From JAZKFR01 sp040386295 (GTDB lineage: Bacteria; Pseudomonadota; Gammaproteobacteria; Burkholderiales; Rhodocyclaceae): DNA of 19,710 nucleotides. Shown here piece after piece: positions 1-7,784 of this stretch. Within the stretch, counting starts at the first letter, position 1. The number at the start of each line of letters is the position of its first letter. The stretch is from positions 1-19,710 of the forward strand of contig JAZKFR010000064.1 of assembly GCA_040386295.1 (NCBI GenBank). Reading direction: 5' to 3'. The notes under the pieces were generated by a model. That model made no database searches and was not told the DNA's origin. It saw only the letters and a list, made by a program, of their open reading frames with translations. Made by a program: the position numbers and the translations under genes.

Positions 1-2
1 AC

Positions 3-791
3 CCCTTAGCACGTAAAGCCACCTTGGCTCTGATCGCACTTCTAATACTTTGGGTCATGGCACCGTTTGCGGTGGTCAATGCTGGCCATCGCGGGGTAAT
101 CACCACCTTTGGCAAAGTCTCAGGCGATGTTCTAGACGAGGGCATCCATTTTCGTTGGCCGATCGCTCAAACCGTTAATTTAGTCGACGTGCGCATCCAA
201 AATGGCGAAGGTAGAGGCGATGCCGCCAGCCGCGATTTGCAAACCGTACACACCTCGGTCGCGCTCAACTACCACGTCGACCCGAAAGAAGCGGCAAATG
301 TCTTCCAAACGCTGGGCAGCCACATTGGCGATCGCATCATCGTGCCCGCTGTACAAGAAGCCGTTAAAGCCGCGACAGCGCAATACACAGCTGAAGAATT
401 AATTTCAAAGCGACCCGAAGTCAAAGAGCGCATCCGCTCCTTATTGTCCGAACGACTCATGCGCTTTGGCGTGCTGGTCGACGATTTCAGCATCACCAAT
501 TTTGCCTTTTCCCGATCCTTTAACGAAGCGATTGAGGCCAAAACAACCGCCGAACAATTAAAACTTAAAGCAGATCGTGATCTGACCCGTATTCGGGTCG
601 AAGCAGAGCAAAAGATTGCCAGCGCGCGCGCCGAAGCAGAATCGTTACGCTTGCAAAAGCAAGAAGTCACCGCAGAGCTGGTCCGTTTGCGTGAAATCGA
701 GAACCAACGAAAAGCAATCGAAAAATGGGATGGCAAGCTACCAACCGTAACCTCGGGTGGCATTCCCTTCATCAACGTCGGCAAACAATAG
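3..791 (+). CDS. SPFH/prohibitin-family membrane protein, 5' truncated
   Basis: The reading frame is open from the window edge, so the true start lies upstream; the TTG at 24 is not a convincing start because in-frame codons before it (Arg, Lys) continue a normal N-terminus. A membrane segment rich in Leu, Ile and Ala comes first, followed by the SPFH opening VVNAGHRGVITTFGKV. The band-7 domain runs to about 'DDFSITNFAFSRSFNEAIEAK', and a charged helical region rich in Ala, Glu, Arg and Lys (AEQKIASARAEAESLRLQKQ) probably forms a coiled coil. The C-terminus GGIPFINVGKQ resembles that of bacterial prohibitin homologues. Members anchor in the inner membrane and assemble into large rings linked to membrane-protein quality control. 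This placement is by family, not shown here. About 262 residues are visible. HflC/HflK are relatives, but no partner gene is in view. Confidence 0.85.
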   Translation, partial: PLARKATLALIALLILWVMAPFAVVNAGHRGVITTFGKVSGDVLDEGIHFRWPIAQTVNLVDVRIQNGEGRGDAASRDLQTVHTSVALNYHVDPKEAANVFQTLGSHIGDRIIVPAVQEAVKAATAQYTAEELISKRPEVKERIRSLLSERLMRFGVLVDDFSITNFAFSRSFNEAIEAKTTAEQLKLKADRDLTRIRVEAEQKIASARAEAESLRLQKQEVTAELVRLREIENQRKAIEKWDGKLPTVTSGGIPFINVGKQ

Positions 792-833
792 CGGCACAAC
801 AGTTGAGCAAAGCGCTTTTGACCTAAGCGTTCA

Positions 834-863
834 TTGATCAAGGTCACCACCTTGTGGCACAAT
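834..863 (+). promoter_or_regulatory. Possible sigma70 promoter for ompA
   Basis: TTGATC at 834-839 and CACAAT at 858-863 are separated by 18 bases, which suits a housekeeping promoter reading towards ompA. It would give a leader of about 145 bases. The -10 match is moderate and nothing independent supports it. Confidence 0.3.
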
Positions 864-1015
864 GCGCCTACCTCTGTGTGCATTTACACGCAGAACCCGC
901 TCGCTGCGCTCTAAGCGGCGCCATTCATCGGGTCATTCGTCGCAATTACTCACTGTTTTGCCACTTGTTTTGTCTCGATTTTTGCGCGAACTTTAATGTC
1001 AAAAAGGAACTATCC

Positions 1016-1696
1016 ATGAAAAATTTTACTCAGCACTCCGTTATGACCATGCTCGCTGCCGTTATTGGTTTAAGTGCATCGCTCGCTTGCGCACAAACCA
1101 ACCCTACCCGTGTGTATGTCACTGATAGTCGTGGCGAAGTACTGAAAAGCGGCGCTAATCTGTGCTGGCGCACCGGCTACTGGACGCCTGCCGCTGCCGC
1201 CAATGACGCAGCCGCCTGCGCCTGCGACAAAGACCTAATGCCGAAAGAACAGTGCGAGCCCAAAGCCACGCCCGTGAGCAAACCAGAGCCTGTCGCCACA
1301 CCTTACAGCAAGCCTGCAGCGCAAAAAATCTCGCTCGCAGCCGATACCCTGTTTGATTTCGACAAAGCCACTTTGCGCAAAGAAGGCATGAGCAAGCTCG
1401 ACGAACTAATGACCGGCATCAAAGACATCAAGCTTGAGGTCATTATTGCTGTCGGCTACGCTGACCGTCTCGGCAGCGCCGCGTACAACCAAAAGCTTTC
1501 GGAAAAACGTGCAGCCAGCGTCAAGGCCTACCTAGTCAGCAAGGGTATTGATGCCGCTTACGTACACACCGAAGGCAAAGGCGAACAACAACCTGTCACC
1601 AAGCCAGGTGAATGCAAAGGCAAGAAGAGCAAAAAAGTCATTGCCTGCTTGCAAGCTGATCGCCGCGTCGAAATTGAAATAATCGGCACAAAATAA
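1016..1696 (+). CDS. ompA: OmpA-family outer-membrane/peptidoglycan-binding protein
   Basis: This encodes 226 residues. The ATG at 1016 was chosen because AAGGA lies 7 bases before it and a signal peptide follows directly (MKNF, then a hydrophobic stretch ending in ACA-QT, cleavage about residue 26). An extended frame from 854 would bury that signal. After the signal comes a short Cys-bearing region (LCWRTGYWTP, CACDKDL, EQCEP) typical of betaproteobacterial OmpA/RmpM-like proteins, then a Pro/Lys/Ser linker. The C-terminal OmpA domain starts at about residue 110 (TLFDFDKATLRKEG). It keeps the Asp and Arg used to hold diaminopimelate (GYADRLGSAAYN, LSEKRAASV). There is no N-terminal eight-stranded barrel, so it likely tethers the outer membrane to peptidoglycan as a periplasmic or lattice protein. 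A strong terminator follows, so it is probably a single-gene transcript. Confidence 0.92.
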   Translation: MKNFTQHSVMTMLAAVIGLSASLACAQTNPTRVYVTDSRGEVLKSGANLCWRTGYWTPAAAANDAAACACDKDLMPKEQCEPKATPVSKPEPVATPYSKPAAQKISLAADTLFDFDKATLRKEGMSKLDELMTGIKDIKLEVIIAVGYADRLGSAAYNQKLSEKRAASVKAYLVSKGIDAAYVHTEGKGEQQPVTKPGECKGKKSKKVIACLQADRRVEIEIIGTK

Positions 1697-1710
1697 GCCA
1701 CTCAGCACCC

Positions 1711-1741
1711 AAAAAAGCCCTGCCAGTGCAGGGCTTTTTTA
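1711..1741 (+). terminator. Rho-independent terminator of ompA
   Basis: A perfect stem GCCCTGC (1717-1723) / GCAGGGC (1728-1734) with a 4-base loop is followed by a run of T. A-run and T-run flanks (1711-1716 and 1735-1740) extend the pairing and make it potentially bidirectional. It lies 15 bases after the ompA stop. Confidence 0.93.
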
Positions 1742-1805
1742 TTCAAGCTTCAATTCAAAACAATGCAAAATAATTCAGCACCATTCAGCACGAAACGCTA
1801 ACGCC

Positions 1806-2513
1806 ATGAATCACGATACAAACGCCGACCCTGTTGAAATAGAAAAATTTAGCCAACTCGCGCACCGCTGGTGGGATCCACAGAGCGAATTCAAGCCATT
1901 GCATGAGATCAATCCGCTCCGTTTAAATTGGATAGAAACGCAGGCACCCCTGGCTGGGCAGAAAATTTTAGACGTCGGCTGTGGCGGCGGGCTACTCGCC
2001 GAAGCCATGGCAGAACGTGGCGCCAGCGTCGTCGGAATCGATTTATCCGAAACGGCCTTGAGCGTTGCCCGCTTGCACTTACTCGAGAGCGGTCGCCAGG
2101 TCGATTACCGCGCTATTTCAGCCGAAGCGCTGGCAACTGAACAAACAGCGCACTACGACATCGTGACCTGCATGGAAATGCTCGAACACGTACCCGATCC
2201 GGCGAGCACGGTTGCTGCTTGTGCAGCCTTAGTAAAACCCGGCGGCCATGTTTTTTTCTCAACGATTAACCGCAATCTCAAAGCCTATCTCTTCGCCGTC
2301 ATCGGCGCCGAATACCTACTGCGCCTACTACCCAAAGGCACACACGACTACGCCAAATTCATCAAACCCTCTGAACTCACACGCTGGGCAAAGTCTGCGC
2401 AGCTCAACCCAGACTCACTCACAGGGCTGCACTACAACCCTTTGACAAAACGCTACCGCCTGGGCTCAAACACCGAAGTCAATTACTTGTTACACAGCGT
2501 GAAAAACCCCTAG
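1806..2513 (+). CDS. ubiG: Ubiquinone biosynthesis O-methyltransferase
   Basis: UbiG uses S-adenosylmethionine for both O-methylation steps of ubiquinone synthesis. The 235-residue length matches the family (about 240). The SAM-binding motif I is clear, ILDVGCGGGLLAEAMAERG (residues about 54-72), followed by the acidic VVGIDLSE and by YDIVTCMEMLEHVPDP. The N-terminal EIEKFSQLAHRWWDPQSEFK and the segment FFSTINRNLKAYLFAVIGAE are highly characteristic of UbiG and separate it from generic class I methyltransferases. The start is the ATG at 1806; no good ribosome binding site precedes it. The gene lies between the ompA terminator and gph. ubiA and ubiD, coding for other ubiquinone enzymes, are nearby on the opposite strand. 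Confidence 0.95.
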   Translation: MNHDTNADPVEIEKFSQLAHRWWDPQSEFKPLHEINPLRLNWIETQAPLAGQKILDVGCGGGLLAEAMAERGASVVGIDLSETALSVARLHLLESGRQVDYRAISAEALATEQTAHYDIVTCMEMLEHVPDPASTVAACAALVKPGGHVFFSTINRNLKAYLFAVIGAEYLLRLLPKGTHDYAKFIKPSELTRWAKSAQLNPDSLTGLHYNPLTKRYRLGSNTEVNYLLHSVKNP

Positions 2514-2604
2514 TATTTAATCGTGCTTTCGCGTCGATCTTGCCAAAAAAACAAGTGACAAGGTGTAAGCCGCTGCGTCACGCCACGAGCCCAAGAAGGG
2601 AAGG

Positions 2605-2617
2605 ATGACTTAGTCAT
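2605..2617. repeat. 13-bp palindrome in the ubiG-gph spacer
   Basis: ATGACT-T-AGTCAT is a perfect inverted repeat in the 281-base spacer between ubiG and gph, with a further GAGTCAT directly after it. It could be a small operator or chance. I see no gene, clear promoter or terminator in the rest of this spacer (2514-2794). Confidence 0.3.
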
Positions 2618-2794
2618 GAGTCATGGCCTCAAATGGATTTCTTCCGCCCATCCCAATTCGCACAACAGCTCGGGCTGCCCGGCTCACTCCCGAAGCCGCT
2701 CATGTCCGCGCTTATCGCCCTTCCCTGAAAATGACACACTGCCCCTGATGCGCATCAACCGATGGATGCAAAAACGCACGAGCGCCAAAACCCT

Positions 2795-3460
2795 ATGCGG
2801 CCAACAATCCAAACGGTTTTATTCGATTTAGACGGCACTTTTGCTGATACCGCCCCGGATTTAGCGGCGGCACTCAACCGTCTGCGCACTGAACTCGGCC
2901 TGCCTTCCCTAGCGCTTGAGTTGCTACGTCCGCACACCTCACAAGGCGTACGCGGCATGCTCCGCGCTGGATTTAACCTGCAGCCAGGTGAGCCTGTTTA
3001 TCGTGATTTTTCCGAACGCTATTTGCGCTACTACAGCAGCGCCATTTGCGTGCATACCACGCTGTTTCCTGGGATTGAAGCGCTGATCAACGAGCTCGAA
3101 GCACGCCGTATCGATTGGGGAATCGTCACCAACAAGGCGCAACGCTTCGCTTTACCACTGCTCACCCAGCTCGGCTACGCAAAACGTGCCGCGTGCATCG
3201 TCAGTGGCGACTCGGCGACGCACGCCAAACCATCGCCGCAGCCGATGTGGCTGGCATGCGCCTTGCTCGCTTGCCAAGCAGAGCGCACGCTCTACGTAGG
3301 GGACGATCGGCGCGATATAGAAGCAGGCCAAGCGGCAGGCATGAAGACCGTCGCGGTGCGCTATGGGTATCTGAGCGAAGATCCGGCCAGCACCCCTATC
3401 GAGCATTGGGGTGCTGATTATGTGGTTGCCCACCCCGACGAAATCAGGGCGCTGCTCTAA
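2795..3460 (+). CDS. gph: Phosphoglycolate phosphatase (HAD superfamily)
   Basis: This is a HAD-family hydrolase expected to dephosphorylate 2-phosphoglycolate. HAD motif I is FDLDGTFADTAPDLAAALN (nucleophile Asp11, acid Asp13), the 'TAPD' extension being typical of Gph. Motif II is IVSGD with a following Lys in HAKPSP, and motif III is YVGDDRRDIEAGQAAGM. From the ATG at 2795 the protein has 221 residues, the usual length. An in-frame ATG at 2762 would add 11 poorly conserved residues. Neither start has a clear ribosome binding site; I prefer 2795 because family members begin a few residues before the HAD motif. The Phe in DGTF is unusual where Leu is the rule. It follows ubiG on the same strand, a common betaproteobacterial order, and faces ubiD convergently with 36 bases between stops. 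Confidence 0.9.
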   Translation: MRPTIQTVLFDLDGTFADTAPDLAAALNRLRTELGLPSLALELLRPHTSQGVRGMLRAGFNLQPGEPVYRDFSERYLRYYSSAICVHTTLFPGIEALINELEARRIDWGIVTNKAQRFALPLLTQLGYAKRAACIVSGDSATHAKPSPQPMWLACALLACQAERTLYVGDDRRDIEAGQAAGMKTVAVRYGYLSEDPASTPIEHWGADYVVAHPDEIRALL

Positions 3461-3462
3461 AT

Positions 3463-3486
3463 TCGTGCGAGCAAGGGCAAGCACGA
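3463..3486. terminator. Weak hairpin between convergent gph and ubiD
   Basis: TCGTGC (3463-3468) pairs with GCACGA (3481-3486) across a 12-base loop in the 36-base gap between two convergent stops. The position suits a shared terminator, but the stem is short and there is no strong T run on either strand. Confidence 0.3.
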
Positions 3487-3496
3487 GTGCAAGAAA

Positions 3497-4960
3497 CTAC
3501 AGCCCCAGGCTGCCCCATAAATCATCGACCCGTTTCTTGACTGCCTCATCCATCACAATCGGACGCCCCCATTCACGCGCGGTTTCACCCGGCCACTTGT
3601 GCGTCGCGTCAATCCCCATTTTGCTACCCAGACCAGAAACGGGGCTAGCGAAGTCCAAATAATCAATCGGCGTATTGTCAACGAGTAGGGTATCGCGCGT
3701 CGGATCGACGCGCGTCGTCAAGGCCCAAATCACTTCTTTCCACTGGCGAATATCCACATCATCATCGAGCACGATGATGAACTTGGTGTACATAAACTGG
3801 CGCAGAAAGCTCCAAATACCAAACATGATGCGCTTAGCATGGCCGGGGTACTGTTTCTTGATGCTCACGCTAGCCAATCGATAAGAGCAGCCTTCTGGCG
3901 GCAAATAAAAATCGACAATCTCAGGAAACTGTTTTTGCAACAGAGGAACAAACACCTCGTTCAGCGCCACCCCCAGCATCGCGGGCTCGTCAGGCGGTTT
4001 TCCGGTGTAGGTACTGTGGTAAATCGGATCACGCCGTAGCGTTATGCGTTCAACGGTGAACACGGGGAATACAGCCTGTTCGTTGTAGTAACCAGTATGG
4101 TCGCCATAAGGCCCCTCCAGCGCCGTTTCGGCGGGGTCAATGTAGCCTTCTAAAACAATCTCCGACGAAGCGGGCACTTGCAAAGTAGAGCCTAAACATT
4201 GCACCAGCTCGGTTTTAGCGCCACGCAACAAGCCTGCAAATTGATATTCGGAAAGACTATCGGGCACCGGGGTCACGGCACCCAGAATCGTTGCCGGATC
4301 AGCCCCCAAAGCCACTGCAAGCGGAAACCTCTGCCCAGGATTGTGCAAACAATGATCACGAAAATCGAGCGCGCCGCCGCGATGCGCCAACCAACGCATG
4401 ATGAGTTTGTTCGGCGCCAGCAGCTGCTGGCGATAAATCCCCAGATTCTGCCGCGTCTTGTTCGGTCCACGCGTCACCGTCAGCCCCCACGTGATCAAAG
4501 GCGCCACATCTTCTGGCCAGCAAAGTTGAATCGGTAAACGTGCCAGATCAACATCCTGCCCTTCCCAAACCACTTCCTGACAAGGCGCTGAGCTCAGCAC
4601 TTTGGGCGACATATTCAGCACCTGCTTGAGAATCGGCCACTTCTCCCAAGCATCGCGAAAGCCTTTGGGTGGCTCAGGCTCCTTGAGATAAGCCAACAAT
4701 TTGCCGACCTCACGCAGCGCGCTAATCGAGGTTTGCCCCATTCCCAAGGCCACTCGCTCCGGCGTACCAAACAAATTCGCGAGCACCGGCATCGTGTGAT
4801 TTTTGGGCTTTTCAAACAACAGCGCGGGTCCCGCCGCACGCAAAACGCGGTCGCAGATTTCAGTCATCTCAAGGCGAGTATCGACCTCAACGCTGATCCT
4901 CTTCAAACAGCCGAGGCGCTCCAATTGCGCGATAAAGTCTCGCAGATCGTGGTATTGCAT
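3497..4960 (-). CDS. ubiD: 3-octaprenyl-4-hydroxybenzoate carboxy-lyase
   Basis: UbiD decarboxylates the prenylated 4-hydroxybenzoate intermediate of ubiquinone synthesis using prenylated FMN and a metal ion. The protein has 487 residues, against about 497 for E. coli UbiD. With a constant 3-residue offset from the E. coli numbering as I recall it, the key residues are in place: metal ligand Asn172 (QNLGIYRQQ), cofactor-binding IYR at 175-177, metal ligand Glu238 (DSLSEYQ), and the catalytic Asp287 (EGPYGDHTGYY). The ATG at 4960 begins MQYHDLRDFIAQLE, the normal UbiD N-terminus, and lies 3 bases after the ubiA stop, so translation is probably coupled. The prenyl-FMN synthase gene ubiX is not in the window. 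Confidence 0.96.
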   Translation of the reverse strand: MQYHDLRDFIAQLERLGCLKRISVEVDTRLEMTEICDRVLRAAGPALLFEKPKNHTMPVLANLFGTPERVALGMGQTSISALREVGKLLAYLKEPEPPKGFRDAWEKWPILKQVLNMSPKVLSSAPCQEVVWEGQDVDLARLPIQLCWPEDVAPLITWGLTVTRGPNKTRQNLGIYRQQLLAPNKLIMRWLAHRGGALDFRDHCLHNPGQRFPLAVALGADPATILGAVTPVPDSLSEYQFAGLLRGAKTELVQCLGSTLQVPASSEIVLEGYIDPAETALEGPYGDHTGYYNEQAVFPVFTVERITLRRDPIYHSTYTGKPPDEPAMLGVALNEVFVPLLQKQFPEIVDFYLPPEGCSYRLASVSIKKQYPGHAKRIMFGIWSFLRQFMYTKFIIVLDDDVDIRQWKEVIWALTTRVDPTRDTLLVDNTPIDYLDFASPVSGLGSKMGIDATHKWPGETAREWGRPIVMDEAVKKRVDDLWGSLGL

Positions 4961-4963
4961 CGC

Positions 4964-5878
4964 TTAGTAATATCCCAAAAAACAGCTCGTTCCGAAGCGC
5001 TGCGCAAAGTCGCAGACAATCCCGGCAAAAATAGCGGCGCCCAACCAGTTATTGTGCAAAAACGCCTTAAAGCAAGCTGCTGGTTCGCGCTGACGAATCA
5101 TATAAACGTGGTAACTCGCCAACAACGCCGCCAGCAGTAGTCCAAGGTAAAAAAAAGTCCCCATAGCAAGGCCATGCCCGACCCAAGCCAAGATCGCTAA
5201 AGCACCGGCATAACAAATCGCCACCGCCAATACATCGTAAGCACCAAAGGTGATCGCCGAAGTTCTAATGCCGATCTTTAAATCGTCTTGCCGATCAACC
5301 ATCGCGTACTCCGTATCGTAGGCAACAACCCAAAATAGATTTGCCAGCAATAGCCACCAAGCGGTCGCCGGAACATGGCCTAGCTGCGCCGCATAGGCCA
5401 TCGGAATACCGAAGCCGAAGGCCAGACCCAAATAAGCCTGTGGCAGAGCTAAGCAGCGTTTAGTAAAGGGATAGCTGATGGCCAACAATAAAGCCACAGA
5501 GGACAGCAGCAGCAGCAAAGGAGTCGCAATCAGCAGCAATAAAGTCAGGGCAGACGCCACTAAGAGTACAAAGAGCACGATCGCTTCTGTGTTGGACACG
5601 GTGCCTAGAACCAAAGGCCGGGCGCGCGTACGCGTCACGTAACGATCAAATTGCTGGTCTGCCCAGTCGTTGATGACACAACCAGCAGAGCGCATCAATA
5701 CCGTACCCAGGACAAAAACAAACAACACCAGCCAAGCCGGACAGCCGCCAGCGGCAAACCACACGCCCCATAAAGTCGGCCACAACAACAGCAAAATTCC
5801 AATCGGCTTGTCTAAACGCATCAATTTCTCATACGCGTCCAAACGTTGGAGCAAACGCACGCCCCCCCCTGCTTTCAT
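4964..5878 (-). CDS. ubiA: 4-hydroxybenzoate polyprenyltransferase
   Basis: UbiA is the inner-membrane enzyme that attaches the polyprenyl tail to 4-hydroxybenzoate. Both Asp-rich motifs that bind magnesium-diphosphate are present: NDWADQQFDRYVTRTRARPL (residues 70-89) and DTEYAMVDRQDD (188-199). About eight or nine hydrophobic helices make up the rest. I place the start at 5878 (304 residues), because AGGAGG at 5885-5890 lies 6 bases upstream; an ATG two codons earlier sits directly against that site and is less likely. A frame open to 5995 adds residues not expected in the family. Codons 4-6 contain a run of eight G. It overlaps nothing and is followed after 3 bases by ubiD. Confidence 0.95.
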   Translation of the reverse strand: MKAGGGVRLLQRLDAYEKLMRLDKPIGILLLLWPTLWGVWFAAGGCPAWLVLFVFVLGTVLMRSAGCVINDWADQQFDRYVTRTRARPLVLGTVSNTEAIVLFVLLVASALTLLLLIATPLLLLLSSVALLLAISYPFTKRCLALPQAYLGLAFGFGIPMAYAAQLGHVPATAWWLLLANLFWVVAYDTEYAMVDRQDDLKIGIRTSAITFGAYDVLAVAICYAGALAILAWVGHGLAMGTFFYLGLLLAALLASYHVYMIRQREPAACFKAFLHNNWLGAAIFAGIVCDFAQRFGTSCFLGYY

Positions 5879-5884
5879 CAACAT

Positions 5885-5890
5885 CCTCCT
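5885..5890 (-). promoter_or_regulatory. Strong ribosome binding site that fixes the ubiA start
   Basis: AGGAGG on the minus strand is a full match to the anti-Shine-Dalgarno core. Its spacing of 6 bases to the ATG at 5878 decides between several in-frame starts. Confidence 0.8.
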
Positions 5891-6037
5891 AAGATTTGAG
5901 TTCCACGGACGCAGCAGATTAGTTGAGCCGCGCGCCAGCCAGACCCGGAATAACACTGCTGCAGAACACAGCGCGAGCGGCCAAAGCGCAAACAAGCCAC
6001 AGCAGAGTGAGCCTTAAACAGCGCCAGAAATAGACAG

Positions 6038-7640
6038 TTAATCGCCATAAGCGCCGCCTTGTTCTTTCGCCTGTTCTGCCAATTCTCGCCGCAACATTCC
6101 TAAGCGCGCGTCAACCGCTGACTGTTCGTAAAAATTCGCATCCGCTGCGCGCTGAGCCAGCTGCAATTGTTCAACCGCTTCAGCCAAACGACCTTGCAAG
6201 GCATAAGACTCGGCCTGTGCGCGATATTGCAACAAACGCTGCCCCGCTGCCGCATAGCACTTAGCCTGCAAGGCGTATAAACGGTCGTCCATGGCGTAGC
6301 TCTGTTGCTGCTGCTCAAAAAAACGTAGCGCCTGATCGATTTGTCGCCCCGTATAAAGCGCTTCAGCGTAGCCATAACGCAGCGACTTCGACTGTGGATA
6401 ACGCTGCATTGCGTCACGATAAATCGCCTGCGCTGAGGGCAAATCACCCATAGCCACACTAAGCTCAGCGAGCAAACCTGGAATCATCGGTGAGACAGGT
6501 TTTAAGCGTTGTAAGGCAGGCAGCTCACGCTGCGCGGCAACGAAAGACTTAGCGCGCAACAACGCGTAAATCAGGCCATAACGCGCTGCCGCTTCATTGC
6601 TATATTTCTTCTCACGCAGCAGCGTTTCATAGTAGGCAAGCGCTTCGCTCGGCAAGCCCATTTGTGCGCGTAACTTGGCGCGTACCAGATGAAAATCCAA
6701 ACTATCGACGACCTGTCGGTAAGGCGTAGATTGCGCGCGATTCTGCATATCGCTAATACGCTCCAAGGTCAGCGGATGCGAGCGCATATAAACCGGCGCA
6801 TTACGCTCATAAATATGCCCAGCCTTCTCTAAGCGGCTAAAAAAACCAGCCATGCCGTGCGGATCAAACCCAGCCCGCTCAAGGGTCTGATAACCGACAC
6901 GATCCGCCTCACGCTCAAAATCTCGGCTATACGCCAATTGCGCCTGAATCGACCCGGCTTGCGCCGAAAAAATCGCCGCGCTTGCTACCTGCGAATTAGA
7001 ACGCGCTGCTAAGACACCCACCGCCAACGCCAACATACTGGCCAAAGAGTTCTGCTTTTCTTTTGCCACCTGCCGTGCCAAATGGTTTTGTGTCACGTGC
7101 GCTATTTCGTGCGCTAAAACACCCGCCAACTCTGACTCCGATTGTGCTGTCATCAAGGTGCCCGTGTTCACTCCGACAAAACCACCGAACATAGCAAACG
7201 CATTGATCGTGCTGTCNNNNNNNNNNGTCACGCAGGGCAAAAAAGACAAACTCGTCGCCTACGTCACGTCCTGCACGAACCGTTTCAACCGCGTTCGGGC
7301 TATTGAAACGGTTCAAAGAACTGAGCTGGTTAGACGTCTCGACGCGTATTGCCGCAAGCGCCAAACGTTTGCCTAAAGTGTTCAAATAATCGCTGATGTC
7401 AGCGTCATCAATATAGCTTGGCTCGCGCAAGCGAATATCGTTCATGATGCGCTGGCCAATTTTGCGCTCTAGCTGGGGTGATAAATCAGTCCGCGCAGAC
7501 TCACCCAGATCAGGCAAATCATCCCCCGCAGCAAAAACAACGCCAGCCAGCGCAGCGGCACAAAACAGCAACATGAAGCAATGACGTGCTGAGGCAAGCA
7601 ACTGCCGAATCAGCGCAGCAAAGAACTGACGCATCGCCAT
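6038..7640 (-). CDS. M48-family periplasmic metalloprotease with TPR tail (BepA/YfgC-like), interrupted by a scaffold gap
   Basis: The gene is split on paper by ten N at 7217-7226 but is one gene: the first part ends EFVFFALRD and the second resumes DSTINAFAMFGGFVGVN, adjacent parts of the M48/BepA signature. A signal peptide comes first (MAMRQFF, hydrophobic core, VFA-AG). The zinc site is HEIAHVTQNH, with the third ligand in DFEREADRVG. The C-terminal half is helical and TPR-like (ALAYYETLL, AQAIYRDAMQRYPQSKSLRYG). BepA-type proteases degrade or chaperone misassembled outer-membrane proteins in the periplasm. I chose the ATG at 7640 because AAGGA lies 8 bases before it and the signal peptide starts there; an upstream ATG at 7661 is possible. 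Merged over the gap it codes for about 529 residues. Between residues LALAA and EFVFF there is a longer insert than I expect for the family, containing a 12-bp inverted repeat. Confidence 0.9.
7217..7226. other. Scaffold gap (10 N) inside the M48 protease gene
   Basis: Ten N. Both flanks carry GTC next to the N run. Collapsing the N run and one GTC restores an uninterrupted conserved motif, so the real gap is probably zero or a small overlap. Confidence 0.95.
7277..7314. repeat. 12-bp perfect inverted repeat within the M48 gene
   Basis: GAACCGTTTCAA (7277-7288) and TTGAAACGGTTC (7303-7314) are exact reverse complements around a 14-base loop. They sit inside a coding segment that looks longer than usual for the family, about 50 bases from the scaffold gap. 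Confidence 0.9.
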
Positions 7641-7784
7641 CCACCCCTTCCTTGTACTCATTCACAGCAAAAACGAAACGCAAAACACGCCACAGCCCTG
7701 CTCTAGCCAAGCAAGGCGCAGCAACAATAAGACCCAAACTCACTTTTAATGCAAACGGGAATAAACGCTAGCGCAGGCTAAATC

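Noticed and set aside
854..1015. An N-terminal extension of the OmpA-family protein by about 54 residues
   Set aside because: The ATG at 1016 has a good ribosome binding site and starts a signal peptide; the extension would bury it and has no proper start codon.
2616..2831. Open frame of 71 residues overlapping the gph start, and a 31-residue frame at 2633-2728
   Set aside because: Neither has a ribosome binding site or family resemblance; the first overlaps gph in another frame.
5879..5995. A longer UbiA beginning at 5995
   Set aside because: The extra 39 residues are outside the family pattern, and AGGAGG points to the ATG at 5878.
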